From the NCBI GenBank assembly GCA_947259915.1, contig CAMYOC010000039.1, forward strand, positions 1 to 40,094: a stretch of 40,094 bases of DNA. Reading direction: 5' to 3'. The notes beneath the pieces are model-generated. The model did not search any database and had not been told where the DNA came from. It was given only the letters and a program-made list of their open reading frames with translations. Positions 35,644 to 40,094 of the stretch are shown piece after piece (the first letter of the stretch is position 1; each line of letters opens with the position of its first letter). Source of the DNA: an uncultured Gammaproteobacteria bacterium. GTDB taxonomy: Bacteria > Pseudomonadota > Gammaproteobacteria > Steroidobacterales > XN24. The translations under genes and the position numbers were made by a program.

Positions 35644-37541
35644 TCAAACCCGGTACCCAGCGCGAGCGGCGGCAGCGGGCAATGGAGGATGCCGCAGACA
35701 GCCCGAAGAATCTCCAGCTCACGACTGTTGTAGTGGCCGTCGCTGGCCGCGGCCGTCGCCAGCGCCAGCACCAGCTCCCGCTTGAATGCGGGCAGCAGCG
35801 CGTCGAGCCGGGTCAGTGCTTGCCGGATTTCCGCGCCCCGCGGTCGCGATTCCGGCAGCCCGGTACGAACGGTGGGCGTCAGCGTTCCCAGTGCGGCGAC
35901 GCCCGCGTCGTAGGCGCGGCTGGCTGCGTCCCGATCGTGGTGACCCTCGATGGCGAGGGCGGCCAGCACTTTGAGAGCTGCGTCGGTGGCACCGTCGGCC
36001 GAGGGCGGTTTGGGATTCCTCTCCGGTTCCAGATCCAGCACACGACTGCGCAGGGCACCGGCGACTGCGGCCTCGAATGCGTCTACCTGACCGTCGACTT
36101 CGACCATCCGCTCTACGGTTTCGAGCAGAAATTTGCGCCGCGGGACGTTCATCTCGCGCAGGGCCGGGAAGGCCAGATCGAGCAAGGACAGCCGCACCGA
36201 ATGGCTCAGGGGCATCACTGCGGCGGTCAGCTGCCTGGTCTCGCCGACCAGCAGCCGACCGAAGCGGGCTTCCAGCAGCGCGAACTGGTGTTCCCGCACC
36301 CGCGGCTCGCGGTCGATCAGCAGCGACATGATCAACGGCACTGCGCCGGCCCGGTGATGAGCCGCCTCCCAGACGGCCGCCGGCACCGCGGCCTGCAGTT
36401 CCGCGGCAAAGGCCATCTGCGGCGCGCCGGGCCGGCCAACGGCATCGGTCACCGCTTGTGGAGAGACCGAAGCGAAGCCGGCGGTGATGGGACTCTCGGG
36501 ACCGGCCGCCGTGCTGCCTGCCGCGGGTCTGCCGGACAGGGCGGGCCGCAGGTGGCCAAGGGCTTCCAGCCGGGCCTGGATGGGCGGATGGGTCGCGAAC
36601 AGTCCGGCGAAGAACTGTCGGCCAGGCGCGATCAGCATGTGACTGACTTCCTCGGCGCGCCCGGCGGCGAGAAAAGACATGCCGGCGCCGGAGGCAATCT
36701 TTTTCAGCGCGCCCGCCAGCCCGTCGGACTGGCGGCTGAACTGCACTGCTGATGCATCGGCGAGGAATTCGCGCTGACGACACACCGCCGCCTGGATGAT
36801 GCGGCCGACCATCACGCCGGCCGAACCGACGATAAACAGACCGAGGCCAGCCAGCACCAGCACGCCACCGCCGCGATTGCGGCTGGAGCGGAGGCCGCGA
36901 CGGCCGCCGGAACGCAGCACCGAGCGCCCGACCATGCCGACCGCGAGGATACCGAACAGATAGCCCATCAGGATCGAGTTCAGCCTCATATCGCCGTGCA
37001 GGATGTGGCTGAACTCATGCGCCACGACGCCCTGTAATTCGTCCCGGTCGAGCTGTTCTATACAACCACGGGTGACCGCTATCGCGGCATCGGAGGGTGT
37101 CATTCCGGCGGCGAACGCGTTGACGCCCTGTTCCTGCTCCAGCACATAGACCGCCGGCACCGGCAGTCCCGAGGCGATGGCCATCTCTTCGACCACGTTA
37201 TAGAAGCGTCGCCGCCCCGGTTCCATGTCCTCAGCGGTGACCAGATTACCGCCGAGTGCTTCTGCCACCCGGGCGCCGCCATCGCGCAACTGAGACAGCC
37301 GGTAAAGGCTGGCGATCACGATAAACAGGACGGTACCCAGCGCGGTCTTCCATAGCAGCCCTGTGTTGACGCTTATCCCGCCCTGCAACGACGCGGCGGT
37401 CTGCTGGGATCCGAGCAGCTGCACCGCTACCGCGAGCACCAGGGTGATCGCGGCGGTGACCAGCACCACCGCAAGCAGGAACAGCAGCACCAGCGAGCGT
37501 GTTCGGCGTCTCGCCCGGGCCTGGTGTTCAAAAAAGTCCAT
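35634..37541 (-). CDS. M48-family membrane metalloprotease with long C-terminal extension
   Basis: A 635-residue membrane protease. Two N-terminal membrane segments (about 16-43 and 64-82) precede the zinc motif HEFSH (VVAHEFSHILHGDMRLNS, residues about 175-192) and two more membrane segments. HtpX-type proteases stop soon after; here roughly 300 more residues follow, ending in a helical domain with ERMVEVDGQVDAFEAAVAGA and AASDGHYNSRELEILRAVCG, which looks like a TerB-type helical fold. It follows lemA by 35 bases, a common pairing. Substrate unknown; envelope quality control is the usual role of M48 members. Confidence 0.9.
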   Translation of the reverse strand: MDFFEHQARARRRTRSLVLLFLLAVVLVTAAITLVLAVAVQLLGSQQTAASLQGGISVNTGLLWKTALGTVLFIVIASLYRLSQLRDGGARVAEALGGNLVTAEDMEPGRRRFYNVVEEMAIASGLPVPAVYVLEQEQGVNAFAAGMTPSDAAIAVTRGCIEQLDRDELQGVVAHEFSHILHGDMRLNSILMGYLFGILAVGMVGRSVLRSGGRRGLRSSRNRGGGVLVLAGLGLFIVGSAGVMVGRIIQAAVCRQREFLADASAVQFSRQSDGLAGALKKIASGAGMSFLAAGRAEEVSHMLIAPGRQFFAGLFATHPPIQARLEALGHLRPALSGRPAAGSTAAGPESPITAGFASVSPQAVTDAVGRPGAPQMAFAAELQAAVPAAVWEAAHHRAGAVPLIMSLLIDREPRVREHQFALLEARFGRLLVGETRQLTAAVMPLSHSVRLSLLDLAFPALREMNVPRRKFLLETVERMVEVDGQVDAFEAAVAGALRSRVLDLEPERNPKPPSADGATDAALKVLAALAIEGHHDRDAASRAYDAGVAALGTLTPTVRTGLPESRPRGAEIRQALTRLDALLPAFKRELVLALATAAASDGHYNSRELEILRAVCGILHCPLPPLALGTGFDQT

Positions 37542-37576
37542 GGCGGCGGATCCGCCTCGGCAGCGGCGGCTTCAGC

Positions 37577-38161
37577 TCAAAACGACACTGAGGGGACGGC
37601 GCGTTTCTCTTCCGATTCGATCTCCAGGAACTCGGCGGCCTTGAAGGTGAAGAAACTGGCAATGAAATTGTTCGGGAAGTTCTGGCACGCGGTGTTGTAG
37701 TTCATCACCGCATCGTTGAAGGCCTGTCGGGCGAATGCAACCCGGTTCTCGGTGGAACTCAATTCTTCCTGGAACTGCATCATGTTCTGATTGGCCTTCA
37801 GGTCGGGATAGGACTCGGACAGCGCGAACAGCCGCCCGAGCACGCCACTGAGCGCGGACTCGGCGCCGCCGAGTTGTTTGATGGCCTCGGCGTTTGTCGG
37901 ATCGGCGGCCGCGGCCTTGAGGCCATCGACGGCCACATTGCGCGCCTTGATCACCGCTTCGAGGGTTTCCCGCTCGTGCTTCATATAGCCCTTTACGGCC
38001 TCCACCAGATTCGGGATCAGGTCGTGGCGGCGGGTGAGCTGCACGTCGATCTGCGAGAAACCGTTTTTTACCCGATTGCGGAGATCGACCAGGCGGTTAT
38101 AAATGGAGACGCCGTAAACGGCGAGCACTACGAGGACGGCAAGGACGACCAAAAATTCCAT
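37577..38161 (-). CDS. lemA: LemA-family membrane protein
   Basis: A 194-residue protein with a single N-terminal membrane segment (about 2-20) and a helical domain. The family block YNRLVDLRNRVKNGFSQIDVQLTRRHDLIPNLVEAVKGYM is complete (read in pieces), followed by LKANQNMMQFQEELSSTENRVAFARQAFNDAVMNYN. The ATG at 38161 has AGGAG about 10 bases before it; the longer frame is rejected. It lies just upstream of the M48 protease, its usual partner. The exact function of LemA is unknown. Confidence 0.94.
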   Translation of the reverse strand: MEFLVVLAVLVVLAVYGVSIYNRLVDLRNRVKNGFSQIDVQLTRRHDLIPNLVEAVKGYMKHERETLEAVIKARNVAVDGLKAAAADPTNAEAIKQLGGAESALSGVLGRLFALSESYPDLKANQNMMQFQEELSSTENRVAFARQAFNDAVMNYNTACQNFPNNFIASFFTFKAAEFLEIESEEKRAVPSVSF

Positions 38162-38301
38162 GGTGGCGCGCTCCTGTCTACGAAAAATGACGAGCCGAGG
38201 ATACGTCCCCGGCACGGTTGAGGGAAATTCCGCGCAGCCACTGCGGTGTGGGGCGGGCAGGGCCGGGGTGGGTTGTTGGATCAAAAACCGGAACCGGGCG
38301 C

Positions 38302-38329
38302 TTGCAATTACTATATTTGTGCGTAGAAT
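38302..38329 (+). promoter_or_regulatory. Candidate promoter of the DUF6502 gene
   Basis: TTGCAA (38302-38307) and TAGAAT (38324-38329) with a 16-base spacer form a good sigma-70-like pair. The expected start is near 38336, only about two bases before the ATG at 38338, so the message may be leaderless; no Shine-Dalgarno is visible. Confidence 0.5.
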
Positions 38330-38337
38330 GCACAGAT

Positions 38338-39135
38338 ATGAAGGACGATTCCAAGAGCATCACACTCAGGGCCTGCCGTGCCATGCTGCGGCCGATCGTT
38401 CGCATTCTGCTACGTAACGGCGTGATTTGGAAGGAGTTTGCGGAACTCGCCAAAAGCGCCTACGTGGATGTGGCCGGCAAGGACTACGGCATCGCCGGAC
38501 GGCAGACCAACGCATCCCGGGTGTCCATCCTCACCGGTCTGACGCGTCGCGAGGTCAAAAAACAGCGCGATCTGATCGCCGCCGGCGGTGCCGGGCCGGA
38601 CCGCATGAGCAACATCACCCGACTCCTGTCGGGCTGGTATCAGGACCCGGATTTTCTGGACGCCGACGGCCAGCCCGTCAGTCTGGTCCGGGATGGCGAG
38701 GGTCGGTCCTTCGATTCCTTGCACCGGATGTACGGCGGCGACATACCGGCCGTGGCCATGCTCAAGGAACTGGTGAAGGCGGGCGTGGTCGCAGAGGACG
38801 ACGGCGGCCGCCTAAAGCCGCTCAGCCGCTACTACATGCCGAACCCGCAGGATCCCGAGGCGATGCTGCGGGCGGGGTCTGTGCTCAACGATGTCGGCAA
38901 TACGGTGGCCTGGAACCTGGCTCGGGGGCAGTCCGGCGAATCCCGCTTTGAAGGCCGGGCAACAGAGTCGAGGATTCCCGCGCAGCACGCCGCAGCGTTC
39001 GCGGAATTCGTCGAGTCAGAGGGACAGTCGTTCCTGGAGCGGGTCGATGCCTGGCTCACCCGCCATCAAGCGGACGACCAGGCCAATGACGGCGCCAGCA
39101 AAGACGATGACAATATCCGAGGTAAGGGGAAATGA
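38338..39135 (+). CDS. DUF6502 family protein
   Basis: A 265-residue protein. The N-terminus (ACRAMLRPIVRILLRNGVIWKEFAELAKSAYVDVA) and then GRQTNASRVSILTGLTRREV are the hallmark of DUF6502, and the second block looks like a winged-helix or helix-turn-helix recognition segment, so DNA binding is likely but unproven. The middle is DGEGRSFDSLHRMYGGDIP, then RLKPLSRYYMP; the C-terminus is acidic and low complexity. No membrane segment. Its TGA overlaps the ATG of the DUF5666 gene (ATGA), which ties the two together. Confidence 0.85.
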   Translation: MKDDSKSITLRACRAMLRPIVRILLRNGVIWKEFAELAKSAYVDVAGKDYGIAGRQTNASRVSILTGLTRREVKKQRDLIAAGGAGPDRMSNITRLLSGWYQDPDFLDADGQPVSLVRDGEGRSFDSLHRMYGGDIPAVAMLKELVKAGVVAEDDGGRLKPLSRYYMPNPQDPEAMLRAGSVLNDVGNTVAWNLARGQSGESRFEGRATESRIPAQHAAAFAEFVESEGQSFLERVDAWLTRHQADDQANDGASKDDDNIRGKGK

Positions 39136-40094
39136 ACACTCTTTTTAAAAATCGCAGCCATCTGAGTCTGCTCACCTGCCTGATTCTCGCCGGTTGCGGC
39201 GGCGGTGGTGGCGGCTCGAACCCACCGGTGGTCAATCCGCCGCCCCCGGACCCGCCACCGATCGACGGCATCGATCGCGGAGGTATCGCGGTGGGCCCGA
39301 TCGACGGATTTGGCAGCGTCATCGTCAACGGCGTGCGTTTCGATACCAGCGACGCGACATTCGTGGTCAACGGCGCCGCCGGCACCCAGAGTGACCTGTC
39401 GGTGGGCCAGGTGATCGTGGTGCTTGGGACTTTTGACGATGACGGCCTCAACGGGGTCGCCGAGACCGTCGAATTCAATGATGCGGTCAAAGGCCCGGTC
39501 GAGGCAGGCAGCGTGGATACGGCCAACGGCCTGTTCCGGGTCCTCGGTCAGACCATCAAAGTCACTAACTCGACCCTGTTTGACGACAGCATCCAGCCGC
39601 AGAGCATGTTGGGGCTGGGCGACGACGATCTGGTCGAGGTCAGCGGTCTGCCCGACGCGGATGGGCGCATCGTCGCCACGCGTATCGAGGCCGAAGCGGC
39701 CGGCAACCCGTTTGAAGTGACCGGCCAGGTCACCGCCCTGAATGTCGGTTCCTCGACATTCCGGCTGCAGGATCTTGTGGTCGATTTCAGCGGCGCCCAG
39801 TTGGATGACTTCCCCGGCGGCCAGATCAGCGACGGCGATCTGGTGGAAGCCGAGGGCAGTGCGTTCGGCGGCAATGGCGAATTGCTGGCGACCAGGGTCG
39901 AGTATCAGGGCGACATCGTCGGTGACGATGACCTGGAGGTCGGCGATGAGATCGAGATCGAGGGCATCATCACCACGTTCAGCTCCAGCAGCGATTTCGG
40001 CATCTCCGGTCTGCGCGTGCTGACCGATGCGGGCACCACCTATGAAGGTGGTACCGCCGCCGATCTGGGTCTCAACGTGCGTATCGAGGCCGAG
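39132..40094 (+). CDS. DUF5666-repeat lipoprotein, 3' end outside window
   Basis: The frame opens at 39132 (ATGA overlap with the DUF6502 stop) and is still open at the last base, giving 321 residues so far. A lipoprotein signal peptide ends in the lipobox LAGC with Cys22, followed by Gly-rich and Pro-rich linkers. Then come four similar repeats of about 65 residues (about 50-115, 118-187, 193-257, 273 on), each with a beta strand set, 'VGD.VEVEG'-type turn and 'A.RIE' ending, the DUF5666 pattern (OB-like). Strongly acidic. Function unknown; likely anchored in the outer membrane and possibly ligand- or metal-binding. Confidence 0.85.
   Translation, partial: MNTLFKNRSHLSLLTCLILAGCGGGGGGSNPPVVNPPPPDPPPIDGIDRGGIAVGPIDGFGSVIVNGVRFDTSDATFVVNGAAGTQSDLSVGQVIVVLGTFDDDGLNGVAETVEFNDAVKGPVEAGSVDTANGLFRVLGQTIKVTNSTLFDDSIQPQSMLGLGDDDLVEVSGLPDADGRIVATRIEAEAAGNPFEVTGQVTALNVGSSTFRLQDLVVDFSGAQLDDFPGGQISDGDLVEAEGSAFGGNGELLATRVEYQGDIVGDDDLEVGDEIEIEGIITTFSSSSDFGISGLRVLTDAGTTYEGGTAADLGLNVRIEAE

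Overview
The window looks like a chromosomal stretch from a GC-rich, free-living, respiratory gammaproteobacterium. Evidence includes icd beside aceK, a complete cbb3 oxidase (cco) cluster, an Fnr/Anr-type regulator with an FNR box, OmpW, LplT/PlsC and cardiolipin synthase, class II aldolase, and DUF3149, DUF6502 and DUF5666 proteins. The genus cannot be fixed from sequence alone. I see no tRNA, rRNA, CRISPR array, insertion sequence, phage gene or attachment site. Genes are tightly packed: no gap exceeds about 180 bases, several start/stop pairs overlap as ATGA, and three convergent pairs overlap at their 3' ends.

Layout. Bases 1-4.4 kb: the end of a small secreted-type protein, aceK and icd in one operon, and an AraC/O6-methylguanine methyltransferase fusion. 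Bases 4.4-9.1 kb: a four-gene Gld-type ABC export operon (ATPase, permease, GldG-like protein, DUF4340 protein), divergent from a small lipoprotein across an 18-bp perfect palindrome. Bases 9.7-13.5 kb: a leftward group reading RIO-like kinase, unknown protein, zinc ribbon, acyl-CoA thioesterase, TonB-dependent receptor. Bases 13.6-17.7 kb: a 1386-residue AAA-like ATPase / membrane segment / WD40 protein with a P-domain inserted after its first blade; this is the least conventional gene here. Bases 17.7-21.0 kb: an LplT-PlsC fusion and cardiolipin synthase, a phospholipid-remodelling operon. Bases 21.2-22.3 kb: DUF3149 protein and proline iminopeptidase. Bases 22.4-23.5 kb: fructose-bisphosphate aldolase.

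Bases 23.6-33.3 kb hold the leftward cbb3 block: ompW, ccoN, ccoO, ccoQ, ccoP, a 134-residue membrane protein, ccoG, ccoH, ccoI, ccoS and a TauE/SafE-like protein. ccoI carries an apparent frameshift. Fnr lies divergently at 33.5 kb, with an FNR box between it and ompW, so the oxygen sensor, the porin and the microaerobic oxidase appear to form one regulatory unit.

Bases 34.3-35.6 kb carry a BigR/SqrR-like persulfide-sensing ArsR repressor divergent from a persulfide dioxygenase-type metallo-hydrolase. Bases 35.6-38.2 kb hold an M48 protease with a long C-terminal extension and LemA. Bases 38.3 kb to the end hold a DUF6502 protein overlapping a DUF5666 lipoprotein that runs off the window.

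All family names come from recognising motifs and order in the translated sequence. No database search was run.
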